Below, piece by piece: positions 32,253 through 40,336 of a stretch of 64,000 nucleotides of DNA (the stretch's first letter is position 1; each line of letters begins with the position of its first letter). A program made the translations under genes and the position numbers. The notes under the pieces were generated by a model that worked only from the letters and a program-made list of their open reading frames with translations, did not search any database and was not told the DNA's origin. The stretch covers positions 1,550,001-1,614,000 of the forward strand of contig CP052876.1 of the NCBI GenBank assembly GCA_020881835.1, written 5' to 3'. Source of the stretch: Kineosporiaceae bacterium SCSIO 59966 (GTDB lineage: Bacteria; Actinomycetota; Actinomycetes; Actinomycetales; SCSIO-59966).

Positions 32253-33062
32253 GTGGCCGTCACCGCCTCCCGCCGCCGCAACCCCGAGGGGCGCATGCCG
32301 CTGCGGGACCACCTCGTCGAGCTGCGCCAGCGCGTCGTCCGTGCCGGGATCGCGGTCGTCCTCGCCACGGCGGTGGGATGGTTCCTCTACGACCCGCTCG
32401 TCAGCGAGCTCACCGAGCCGATCCAGCGGATCTCCGCCGCCGAGGGCCGGCTCGCACAGATCAACTTCTCCCAGGTCGCGTCGTCCTTCGACCTCAAGGT
32501 CAAGGTGTCGATCTGGCTCGCCGTGATCATCGCCAGCCCGGTGTGGATCTACCAGCTGTGGGCGTTCATCACCCCGGCGCTGACCCGTTCGGAACGCCGC
32601 TACGCCCTCGGGTTCATCGCCGCCGCGGTCCCGCTGTTCCTCACCGGGATCTGGCTGGCCTGGCAGTTCGTGCCGAACGCGGTGCGCTTCCTCACCAGCT
32701 TCACCCCCGAGGGCGGGTCGAACATCGTGGACGCCCAGTACTACCTGGGGTTCGTCATGCGGCTCCTGCTGGCGTTCGGGATCGCCTTTCTGCTGCCGGT
32801 GGTGCTCGTCGGCCTGAACTTCGCCGGGCTGCTGCGCGGCCGGAGCATCCTGCGGGCGTGGCGGTGGGTCGTCGTCGTCGCGATGACGTTCGCCGCGATG
32901 GCGACCCCCACCCCCGAAGTGACGACGATGTTCATGCTGGCGCTGCCGATGCTCCTGCTGTTCGCCGTGGCCATCGGCATCGCCATGGTCAACGACCGCC
33001 GCCGGGACCGCCGTGCAGGTGGCGACGGCGACCTGCCGGACGACGTCCCGAGCCCGCCGTGA
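32253..33062 (+). CDS. tatC: twin-arginine translocase subunit TatC
   Basis: The 269-aa receptor subunit recognises RR signal peptides. It has six membrane helices. The N-terminal MPLRDHLVELRQRV motif and the first-loop Glu region are typical, as are YQLWAFITPALTRSERRYALGF and the late helix with MATPTPEVTTMFMLALPM. The GTG at 32253 is 34 bases after the tatA stop; an open frame extends upstream within tatA but is not needed. The stop codon lies in the left arm of a hairpin shared with the convergent permease gene. Confidence 0.94.
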   Translation: MAVTASRRRNPEGRMPLRDHLVELRQRVVRAGIAVVLATAVGWFLYDPLVSELTEPIQRISAAEGRLAQINFSQVASSFDLKVKVSIWLAVIIASPVWIYQLWAFITPALTRSERRYALGFIAAAVPLFLTGIWLAWQFVPNAVRFLTSFTPEGGSNIVDAQYYLGFVMRLLLAFGIAFLLPVVLVGLNFAGLLRGRSILRAWRWVVVVAMTFAAMATPTPEVTTMFMLALPMLLLFAVAIGIAMVNDRRRDRRAGGDGDLPDDVPSPP

Positions 33063-33090
33063 GCCGGGCGAGCGAAGCCCGACTCACGGC
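33056..33090. terminator. bidirectional hairpin holding two convergent stop codons
   Basis: Fourteen-base arms 33056-33069 and 33077-33090 pair with one mismatch around a 7-base loop. The left arm contains the tatC TGA and the right arm contains the permease TGA on the opposite strand. It marks one edge of the lower-GC cassette. Confidence 0.7.
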
Positions 33091-34232
33091 ACACGCAGCA
33101 CGGCCACGGGGTCCCGGAACGCGGCCACGCATGCCGGGACGATCGCAGCCAGGACAGCCGCACCGACCGTCAGTACCGCGATGGCGAGAGGAAACTGCCA
33201 GCCTGGCCAGCCGCCGGTCTGCCACCTGACAACGGCAGCCCCGGCCAGAGAGCCGAGCGAGGCGCCGATCGCGGCTGGAATGGTGATCTGGACTAGGACG
33301 AGGGCGACGAGCTGCGGCCTGGTGGCACCGAGCGCACGACGCCGGCCGAAGTCACGTCGTCGGGCCGTGACGCCGGCGTAGACGGTGGCGGAACTGAGGA
33401 GCAGCCCTACGGCGAGCGCTTGGACAACCACGACGCGACCGAACGATCCCACTTCTCCTTGTACCGCCGCACGCGCACGAGCGAGGTGCTCCGAGACCTC
33501 TACGGCGATCGCGGAGGCGTCGTCTGGTGCGGTCAACGACCTGGCGGCATCGGCGACGTTGCTCACGTCCGCCGGGTCCCCAGCTTCGATCACGATGCTG
33601 GACAGCGGCCCCACGTAGTCGGGGTCAACGAGCACAACCCCGTCCCCGAGGTCACCGACGACGCCGGAGGCCTCAAAGATGCCGACCACAGGGTAGGTCT
33701 GACCGTCGGACGTTCGCAGCGCTCCGGTCGCCGCGTCGAGACCTAGCGACTGCTGGCTGACAGGACTGACAAGGGCCCCCCGGGGTTGAGCGTCCTGGGG
33801 TGACCGTAGCGCCGGCGAGGACCCGTACACGGGACGGGCAGGCACCGGTGGACCGTTCGGGACGGTAACGGTGTGCGCATCGATGGTGCGCCCGATTCCG
33901 AGCGCCCAGCGCACGCCACTCAGCGCAGCGATGCGGTCGACCGCTGCCGTGGAGATGTTCGCCGATCCCGTGCGGTCGACGACCGTGATGGTCCGGGTCC
34001 CGCCTTCATCGATCCGAGCCAGCACCGCCCGCTCGGCACTGATCGACTGACCTGTGGTCCCGAGGGTCAGCAGACACACCGCTAGGGAGATCACCGCTAG
34101 CAACACGCTGAGACCAGGTTGACTGCGGGCAACCCGGACGCCCTCGATCAGCACCGCGGCCCGATGCCGCAGGGACGAGGCGCCTGCGAGCTCCTCGTCG
34201 GTGGCCCGGCTAACCGAGGTGGAGGCGGCCAT
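33084..34232 (-). CDS. FtsX/MacB-like permease of peptide export cassette
   Basis: The 382-aa permease has one N-terminal helix (about 40-62), an extracellular region of about 200 residues, and a C-terminal three-helix FtsX block (about 270-375) containing VTARRRDFGRRRALGATRPQLVALVLVQ and a final AAFRDPVAVLRVP. The four-helix topology matches MacB-type exporters that pump substrates from the outer face of the membrane. It is the last gene of a five-gene minus-strand cassette with lower GC than its neighbours. The start overlaps the ATPase gene by 23 bases. Confidence 0.85.
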   Translation of the reverse strand: MAASTSVSRATDEELAGASSLRHRAAVLIEGVRVARSQPGLSVLLAVISLAVCLLTLGTTGQSISAERAVLARIDEGGTRTITVVDRTGSANISTAAVDRIAALSGVRWALGIGRTIDAHTVTVPNGPPVPARPVYGSSPALRSPQDAQPRGALVSPVSQQSLGLDAATGALRTSDGQTYPVVGIFEASGVVGDLGDGVVLVDPDYVGPLSSIVIEAGDPADVSNVADAARSLTAPDDASAIAVEVSEHLARARAAVQGEVGSFGRVVVVQALAVGLLLSSATVYAGVTARRRDFGRRRALGATRPQLVALVLVQITIPAAIGASLGSLAGAAVVRWQTGGWPGWQFPLAIAVLTVGAAVLAAIVPACVAAFRDPVAVLRVP

Positions 34233-34845
34233 CGCTGCGGTCGAGCACTCGTGGGTCGTGGGTTGCGATCACCACTGCGGCACCTCGGTCAGCCGCATGT
34301 CGCAGGCTGCCCAGCACCGCGTTGCTAGATGTCTCGTCAAGGTTGCCGGTGGGTTCATCGGCCAGAACGACGCGCGGCTCGTGGATGAGGGCCCGGCACA
34401 GGGCGACGCGTTGGGCCTGCCCACCGCTGAGCTGTCCCGGTCGCCGACTGGGGTCGACGTCGACGCCCAGGTCGATGAGCATCTGCCGGGCTCGCACCAG
34501 TGAGGGCTTGCGAGACAGACCGTTGTAGACGGTGGACTCCACGACGTTGTCCTGGACTGAGCGGGTGCTGTCCAGGGCTGCATCCTGGAAGACGAAGCCG
34601 AACTTCCGGCCGCGCAGCCGGGAGCGGGCCGTGTCGCTGAGCTCGTCGATTCGACGGCCGCCCAGCAGGATCTGGCCTCGCTGAGGTCTCAGCATCAGAC
34701 CGATCACGTAGAGGAGGGTGGACTTTCCGCGGCCCGAAGGACCTGTCACCGCGGTGATCGCACCAGCCGGTGCCGTGAAATCCAGGTCTTCGAACACTGA
34801 TGGACTGCTCGCATAGGCGAATGTGCAGGACCGAACCTCGATCAC
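34210..34845 (-). CDS. ABC ATPase of peptide export cassette
   Basis: This 211-aa MacB/LolD-type ATPase has Walker A GPSGRGKSTLL (Arg in place of the usual Ser/Ala), Q-loop region FVFQDAALDSTRSV, signature LSGGQAQRVALCRAL, Walker B VVLADEPTGNLD and switch His IATHDP. It starts within the last codons of the membrane-fusion gene (ATGA) and overlaps the permease, so the three are made together. Confidence 0.9.
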   Translation of the reverse strand: MIEVRSCTFAYASSPSVFEDLDFTAPAGAITAVTGPSGRGKSTLLYVIGLMLRPQRGQILLGGRRIDELSDTARSRLRGRKFGFVFQDAALDSTRSVQDNVVESTVYNGLSRKPSLVRARQMLIDLGVDVDPSRRPGQLSGGQAQRVALCRALIHEPRVVLADEPTGNLDETSSNAVLGSLRHAADRGAAVVIATHDPRVLDRSDGRLHLG

Positions 34846-36002
34846 GACTGAGCCTGAGGAACCTGGATCCGGTCGCCGGCGTCGATGCCGCTCACCACCG
34901 CCAACCCCTGCGCAGCCGCTCGTACGGTCACATCCCTCTCGACGCCGTCAGACATGATCACATATGTCGTCCCATCGGCTCGGGTCCTGATCGCGCCGAC
35001 CGGCACCTGCGGCCCTTCCACCCGAGGCACGGTGATCGCCTCGGCCGGCCACCGGCTCTCTCCCGCTACGGGCACCAACGAGCACGTCTGGGCGCAGACC
35101 GGGCCGCCGTCCGAGCCCGCCAGCTCAACGGCGCGAATGTTGGGGTCGCTGTCATCGGTCGCTCCAGCGGTTGCGGTCCACCTCTGTCCTGGCCCATCGA
35201 CGGCGATGGTCACGGAGGGAGTCAGCGTCAGCAGCTGATCCTCGGTGACCTCGGCCCGGAAGACCGGGGCCGCCGCCAGCACCTCGTACAGCGGGTCACC
35301 GGGCGCAACCCGATCGCCTACGTCGACTGTGGGGCGGACCCTTACCGGAAGCTCAGGGACAAACACGAGCTCTGTCGCCAGGACGCTACCGCTCGGCCGT
35401 GGGTTGCCGTTGTCGCGCTGCCAGGCTTGGACTGCCGACTGGGTGGTAGCGCCAAAGGTCCCTGTCGCTTCGTCGGGGAAGTGCCCTTGCCGCTTGAGAA
35501 ACAGCTGGAGCTGTTCGACGTCCGGTCCGCGCGTTCCAGGAACGAGGTCCCGGAACATCGGGACCTCGCCTTGAGCAAGCCGAACAGCCGCGAGGTCGAC
35601 AGTCAAGGGTGCTTCACCTTCGCCTACGCTGTCGCCGGCGCCAGCGCTCACGGTGGTGACGACCCCACCTGCCGGTGACGTCACCGAGAACCTCGTCGGC
35701 CACGACGCGACCGCGGTGACCGGGAAGGACTCCTCAACGGCTCCGGTCGCGACCGTGTACTCCAAGGCGGCCGGGGGACGAAGAGGGTCCCGGGGAGGGT
35801 CGAGCGCGGTCCGCGCGGACCACCACCCCGCGGCAAACACCGTTGTCGCCACGACGAGCACCAGGAGCGTCCGTGCCGCTGTACGAACGGCCGGTCCCCA
35901 TCCTGGCCGCCGGCGTCGAGCGTCTGGTGCGGACGTAGCCGTCGGCGGCCTTGACTGCTCAGCCGCCTCTGCGCCGACGTCTGCTCGGGCGTCCAGCGTC
36001 AT
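34842..36002 (-). CDS. membrane-fusion protein with peptidoglycan-binding domain
   Basis: The 386-aa adaptor has a short basic cytoplasmic N-terminus, one membrane helix (TLLVLVVATTVFAAGWW, about residue 40), then an HlyD/MacA-like periplasmic region interrupted by a PG_binding_1 domain (about 145-195; DLVPGTRGPDVEQLQLFLKRQGHF, TTQSAVQAWQRDNG). The C-terminal part ends QGLAVVSGIDAGDRIQVPQ, as in RND/MacA adaptors. It would link the ABC exporter to the wall. The ATG at 36002 overlaps the preceding stop (TGATG), so longer upstream starts are rejected. Confidence 0.87.
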   Translation of the reverse strand: MTLDARADVGAEAAEQSRPPTATSAPDARRRRPGWGPAVRTAARTLLVLVVATTVFAAGWWSARTALDPPRDPLRPPAALEYTVATGAVEESFPVTAVASWPTRFSVTSPAGGVVTTVSAGAGDSVGEGEAPLTVDLAAVRLAQGEVPMFRDLVPGTRGPDVEQLQLFLKRQGHFPDEATGTFGATTQSAVQAWQRDNGNPRPSGSVLATELVFVPELPVRVRPTVDVGDRVAPGDPLYEVLAAAPVFRAEVTEDQLLTLTPSVTIAVDGPGQRWTATAGATDDSDPNIRAVELAGSDGGPVCAQTCSLVPVAGESRWPAEAITVPRVEGPQVPVGAIRTRADGTTYVIMSDGVERDVTVRAAAQGLAVVSGIDAGDRIQVPQAQS

Positions 36003-36679
36003 CAGCTGCCCGACTCGGCGAGGACCTCGAGGACGTCCTTGGCCGGACACTGCTGCTGCGCCTCGGTCAGCTCGGGCCCGGACACCTTGTCGTACGGAGT
36101 CCATGGTCGAACTCCTGCCGGAGGTGCCACCTGCTGCTGGACCCACGCGTCGGACGTCGGTACCTCAGGGACCGGGTAGCCGTTCTGCTTCAGGCAGTCC
36201 ACAACAGCTACCTGCGCCGGATACGCCGCGGCCCACTCCTGTGCCGTGAAGGGGGCGGGAGCCGGTGGCGGCCCGTACGTCTTGTCGCAGGCGGCCTGCG
36301 CAGCGATGAAGGCCTCCTGGCTGCCGGAGCTCGGCGCAGCCGGATCTGCCTCGTAGCCGAGCTGCCCCGGGGTCAGTCGCATCCGGTACCCGGCTTCGTT
36401 CAGGCAGTCCACCATGTTGGCGAAGTAGGCGGTGATTCCCTGTAACTCCTGTGCCCGGCTCGACTCACCCTGCGCCGCTGCGGACGTGCTCTCCTGCGTT
36501 GATGTGGCCGAGCCGGGGTCTCCAGGGGCTCCCGAGACGCTTGGCGAGGGGCCGCGACCCGAGCCGGTGGCGCCATCATCCGCCGTGCATCCGGTCACCA
36601 GCAGCGTCACCGACAGGGAGAGCGCGAGAGTGCGCGCCATGACATTGCGCCTGCTCCCGCTGCGTTTCATCGCGAACAT
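36002..36679 (-). CDS. lipoprotein with duplicated Cys-Leu/Gly-Tyr motif
   Basis: The 225-aa protein has a lipoprotein signal (SLSVTLLVTGC) then a Ser/Thr/Gly/Pro-rich linker. The mature part holds two copies of a motif: DCLNEAGY followed about 38 residues later by AAC, and DCLKQNGY followed about 45 residues later by QQC. The paired cysteines suggest two similar disulfide-linked units. Such lipoproteins accompany peptidoglycan-binding ABC adaptors in actinobacteria (from memory, not checked). Possible roles are exporter accessory, immunity or substrate. The start is uncertain: ATG at 36679, 36670 or 36640. Confidence 0.65.
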   Translation of the reverse strand: MFAMKRSGSRRNVMARTLALSLSVTLLVTGCTADDGATGSGRGPSPSVSGAPGDPGSATSTQESTSAAAQGESSRAQELQGITAYFANMVDCLNEAGYRMRLTPGQLGYEADPAAPSSGSQEAFIAAQAACDKTYGPPPAPAPFTAQEWAAAYPAQVAVVDCLKQNGYPVPEVPTSDAWVQQQVAPPAGVRPWTPYDKVSGPELTEAQQQCPAKDVLEVLAESGS

Positions 36680-36697
36680 CGAGGAACAGTACCTGCC

Positions 36698-37012
36698 TCA
36701 GCTGCCGCTGGTGCAGTAGGACGTTGCTGAGTAGGCCACACCTGTGATGATGACGCGCCAAGCACCCCCTCCACTGACGCCCTTCTCAGTCACGGTGTGG
36801 GACGCGCTGCTGTAGACCGTACGACCCGTCGCCTTGCCGGGCCCGAACGTCGTCACGTACTGCGTCCCGGTCCCGCTGGCCCACGGGGTTTGGCTAATCG
36901 AGCAGTAACGCGTGCCACCGGTCTCCCATGCCGCCGCGGGTAGTGCGGCAGAAGCAACGAAACCACCGGCAAGTACCACAGCCCCAATCGCTCGTACGAG
37001 TCGACTCTTCAT
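36698..37012 (-). CDS. small secreted two-cysteine protein, bacteriocin candidate
   Basis: The 104-aa protein starts at the ATG at 37012, preceded by GGAGGGG. A Sec signal (MKSRLVRAIGAVVLAGGFVA, then SAALPAAA) predicts cleavage after residue 28, leaving 76 residues that begin WETGGTRYC. Two cysteines (37 and 100) could form one disulfide linking the ends. The rest is Ser/Thr/Gly/aromatic-rich and beta-prone (VIITGVAYSATSYC). Size, secretion and linkage to a MacB-type exporter recall lactococcin 972-family bacteriocins, but residue similarity is weak, so function is inference. It is the first gene of the cassette and follows a good promoter. Confidence 0.65.
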   Translation of the reverse strand: MKSRLVRAIGAVVLAGGFVASAALPAAAWETGGTRYCSISQTPWASGTGTQYVTTFGPGKATGRTVYSSASHTVTEKGVSGGGAWRVIITGVAYSATSYCTSGS

Positions 37013-37071
37013 CCGGCCCACCCCTCCACACTGAATGCAGGTGCATCCCAGTGACGCCCCACGTCTCAAGA

Positions 37072-37101
37072 AGCCTAGGCTCGTGCCGGCTCAGGTGGCA
37101 A
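37072..37101 (-). promoter_or_regulatory. promoter of secreted-peptide/export cassette
   Basis: On the minus strand TTGCCA and TAGGCT are separated by 18 bases, 60 bases before the start of the secreted protein. It is the best -35/-10 pair seen in the window. Confidence 0.6.
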
Positions 37102-37149
37102 CGTGTAGCGCATTGACGGTCGGTCGCGCCGGGAGGCGGAGACGTCCTC

Positions 37150-37161
37150 GTCACATGTGAC
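37150..37161. promoter_or_regulatory. 12-bp perfect palindrome, possible operator
   Basis: GTCACATGTGAC lies in the 393-bp gap between the export cassette and helY, about 50 bases upstream of the cassette -35. No regulator gene is adjacent. Nothing else recognisable fills the remaining gap up to the helY -10. Confidence 0.35.
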
Positions 37162-37392
37162 ATCGCAGTGCGTCCAACGTTGCGTCCTAGATCGCGGGCG
37201 GCGAACAACAGTAGTGCCGCGCACGCCTCACACACGCCGTTTCCCCTGGTGTGAACATGGGTCCATGGGGCTCACCGCTCTGGGCAGTTGGAGGTCGATG
37301 GGACCGCAGGAGAGCATGACCAGACGAGGGCCGCGCGTACAGAGTGGAAACCGTAGGCGCGGCGCCGGGTGCTGGCCCCCGCGGCGGTGCCT

Positions 37393-37398
37393 TAGCCT
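37393..37398 (+). promoter_or_regulatory. -10 hexamer for helY, leaderless
   Basis: TAGCCT lies 7 bases before the helY ATG. This supports the start at 37406 over a longer upstream frame. Confidence 0.5.
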
Positions 37399-37405
37399 GG
37401 CGGGC

Positions 37406-40336
37406 ATGGCCTCACCCGCTGAGCGCTACGCAGCGGCCCGGCGGCGGCAGGCGCAGCAGCGCACCGAGCTGGCCGCCTTCCGTCGCAGTCTGGGCTTCGA
37501 GCTCGACGACTTCCAGGTCGAGGCCTGCGAGGCGCTCGAGGCCGGTCACGGCGTCCTCGTCGCCGCACCGACCGGCGCCGGCAAGACCGTCGTCGGGGAG
37601 TTCGCCGTCCACCTCGCGCTGACCGGCGGCCGCAAGGCCTTCTACACCACGCCGATCAAGGCGCTGAGCAACCAGAAGTACCACGACCTGGTGGCCCGGT
37701 ACGGCGCCGACCGGGTCGGGCTGCTCACCGGCGACACCACCGTCAACGGGGAGGCGCCAGTCGTCGTCATGACGACCGAGGTGCTGCGCAACATGCTGTA
37801 CTCCGGCTCACCGACCCTGGCCGGGCTCGGCTACGTCGTCATGGACGAGGTGCACTACCTGGCCGACCGGTTCCGCGGACCGGTGTGGGAGGAGGTCATC
37901 CTGCACCTGCCGGACGACGTCCTGCTGGTCTCGCTGTCGGCGACCGTGAGCAACGCCGAGGAGCTCGGCGACTGGCTGGACACCGTCCGCGGGGACACCC
38001 GGGTGGTCGTCACCGAGCACCGGCCGGTGCCGCTGTGGCAGCACGTCATGGTCGGCACCCGGCTGCTCGACCTGTTCGTCGACGCCACCGGCTCGGCGGT
38101 CGAGGGCACCGTGGGCTCCGAGCCCGCCCGCACCTCCGGGCTCACGGTCAACCCCGAGCTGGTCCGGCTGGCCCGCGAGGAGTCCCGCCGCGAGCGGGGC
38201 CCGGCCCGCGGCGGACGCCGGGGGCGCGGCTACCGGCCCCACCCCCGAGCCGGCCGCCCGGGCACCCCGTCCCGGGCCCAGGTCGTCGAGCAGCTCGACG
38301 CCGCGGGCCTGCTGCCGGCGATCACCTTCATCTTCAGCCGCGCCGGCTGCGACGCCGCCGTCCGCCAGTGCCTGGCCTGGAGGGTGCGGCTCACGAGTCC
38401 CGCCGAGCGCGAGGAGATCCGCCGCACCGTCGAGCAGCGCACCGCCGAGCTGCCGGACAGCGACCTCGCCGTGCTCGGCTACTGGGACTGGCTGGACGGC
38501 CTGCAACGGGGACTGGCCGCCCACCACGCCGGGATGCTGCCGGCCTTCAAGGAGATCGTCGAGGAGCTGTTCTCCCGCGGCCTGGTCAAGGCCGTGTTCG
38601 CCACCGAGACCCTCGCCCTGGGCATCAACATGCCGGCCCGCTCCGTGGTGCTGGAGAAGCTGGTGAAGTTCAACGGGGAGCAGGTCGTCGACATCACCCC
38701 GGGGGAGTACACCCAGCTCACCGGCCGCGCCGGCCGCCGGGGCATCGACGTCGAGGGGCACGCGGTCGTCCTGTGGCAGCCGGGCCTGGACCCGGAGGCC
38801 GTCGCCGGGCTGGCGTCGACCCGCACCTACCCGCTGCGCTCGAGCTTTCGGCCCACGTACAACATGGCCGTCAACCTGGTCGCCCAGGTCGGCCGGCAGC
38901 GGGCCCGGGAGATCCTCGAGACCTCCTTCGCGCAGTTCCAGGCCGACCGGGCCGTCGTGGGCCTGGCCCGTCAGGCGCGGCGCCAGGAGGAGGCCCTGGC
39001 CGGCTACGCCGAGGCGATGACGTGCCACCTGGGGGACTTTCGCGAGTACGCCGGGCTGCGGCGGCGGCTCGCCGAGCTGGAGAAGCGGGAGTCCCGGGAG
39101 GCGTCCCGCCGGCAGCGCTCGGACGCGCTCGCCTCGCTGACCGCGCTCAGCGCCGGGGACGTCATCCGGGTGCCGGCCGGTCGACGCGCCGGGTTCGCCG
39201 TCGTCCTGGACCCCGGCACCGACGGGGACCTGGACGGGCCGCGGCCGACGGTGCTGACCGCCGAGCGGCAGGTGCGCCGGCTGTCAGCGGGCGACGTCCA
39301 GGCCCCGGTGCAGAAGATCGCCCGCGTCCGGGTGCCGCGCGGGTTCAACCCGCGGGACGCCGCAGCGCGCCGGGACCTGGCCTCCTCGCTGCGCAACGCC
39401 CTCGCCGAGGGCCGCCGGGACGACGAGCCGGCGGGCGGCCCGGCCGCCCGCCCCCGCGACGGCGTCCGGGGCGGCGTCCGGGACGGGGTCCGGGACGAGA
39501 TCGACGACCTGCGCCGGCAGCTGCGCCGCCACCCCTGCCACGGTTGCGCCGAGCGCGAGGACCACGCCCGGTGGGCCGAGCGCCACCACCGCCTGGAGCG
39601 GGAGACCGCTGACCTGCTGCGCCGCATCGACAACCGGACGAACACGATCGCGCGGGTCTTCGACCGGGTCTGCGACCTGCTCGTCGAGCTCGGCTACCTC
39701 GCCCCCGCCACCTCCCCGGCCGGCAGCGGCCGGGCCTCGGCGGACGACGACCTCGTCGTCACCGAGGCGGGGGAGCGGCTGCGCCGGGTGTACTCGGAGA
39801 AGGACCTGCTCGTCGCCGAGTGCCTGCGCCACGGGGCCTGGGACGACCTGGACCCGGCCGGTCTGGCCGCCGTCGTGTCCGCGGTCGTCTACGAGTCCCG
39901 CCGGGAGACCGAGGGCATGTCCCCACCCGTGCCGGGCGGGGCGGTGCGGGCCGCGCTGACCGAGACCGTCCGGATCTGGTCCGACCTCACCGACCGCGAG
40001 GAGCGCCGCGGCCTGCAGCCCACCGGCGAGCCCGACGCGGCCCTCGCTCTCGCCGTGCACCGGTGGGCCCGCGGCGCCCGCCTCGACGACGTGCTGACCG
40101 AGGCCGACGTCGCCGCCGGCGACTTCGTCCGCTGGACCCGGCAGGTGCTGGACCTGCTCGACCAGGTGGCCAAGGTGGCCGACGCCCTCGGCGACACCCG
40201 GCTGCGGCGCACCGCCCGCCAGGCGGCCGCCGCCGTCGACCGCGGAGTGGTCGCCTACGCGGCCGGGTCGCTGTCCGCGGTCCCCGGCCCCACCAGCAGC
40301 CGACCGGAACCCCACGACCCCGAGGAGGACCGATGA
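37406..40336 (+). CDS. helY: Ski2/Mtr4-like DEAD/DEAH-box RNA helicase
   Basis: The 976-aa superfamily 2 helicase has Walker A APTGAGKTVVGEF (residue 53), motif Ib YTTPIKALSNQKY, DEVH box VMDEVHYLADRF, motif III LVSLSATVSNAEEL, then motifs V and VI FATETLALGINMPAR and QLTGRAGRRGIDVEG. An Arg/Gly-rich insertion (about 258-285) sits between the helicase lobes. The C-terminal third is the DSHCT-type domain of HelY proteins, with a CHGCAEREDH metal-like motif. Follows tatC in other actinobacteria; here a cassette intervenes. The stop overlaps the next ATG. Confidence 0.94.
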   Translation: MASPAERYAAARRRQAQQRTELAAFRRSLGFELDDFQVEACEALEAGHGVLVAAPTGAGKTVVGEFAVHLALTGGRKAFYTTPIKALSNQKYHDLVARYGADRVGLLTGDTTVNGEAPVVVMTTEVLRNMLYSGSPTLAGLGYVVMDEVHYLADRFRGPVWEEVILHLPDDVLLVSLSATVSNAEELGDWLDTVRGDTRVVVTEHRPVPLWQHVMVGTRLLDLFVDATGSAVEGTVGSEPARTSGLTVNPELVRLAREESRRERGPARGGRRGRGYRPHPRAGRPGTPSRAQVVEQLDAAGLLPAITFIFSRAGCDAAVRQCLAWRVRLTSPAEREEIRRTVEQRTAELPDSDLAVLGYWDWLDGLQRGLAAHHAGMLPAFKEIVEELFSRGLVKAVFATETLALGINMPARSVVLEKLVKFNGEQVVDITPGEYTQLTGRAGRRGIDVEGHAVVLWQPGLDPEAVAGLASTRTYPLRSSFRPTYNMAVNLVAQVGRQRAREILETSFAQFQADRAVVGLARQARRQEEALAGYAEAMTCHLGDFREYAGLRRRLAELEKRESREASRRQRSDALASLTALSAGDVIRVPAGRRAGFAVVLDPGTDGDLDGPRPTVLTAERQVRRLSAGDVQAPVQKIARVRVPRGFNPRDAAARRDLASSLRNALAEGRRDDEPAGGPAARPRDGVRGGVRDGVRDEIDDLRRQLRRHPCHGCAEREDHARWAERHHRLERETADLLRRIDNRTNTIARVFDRVCDLLVELGYLAPATSPAGSGRASADDDLVVTEAGERLRRVYSEKDLLVAECLRHGAWDDLDPAGLAAVVSAVVYESRRETEGMSPPVPGGAVRAALTETVRIWSDLTDREERRGLQPTGEPDAALALAVHRWARGARLDDVLTEADVAAGDFVRWTRQVLDLLDQVAKVADALGDTRLRRTARQAAAAVDRGVVAYAAGSLSAVPGPTSSRPEPHDPEEDR

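Noticed and set aside
36698-37012. Firm assignment as lactococcin 972
   Set aside because: Context and size fit, but I see no convincing residue-level match, so it is reported only as a candidate.
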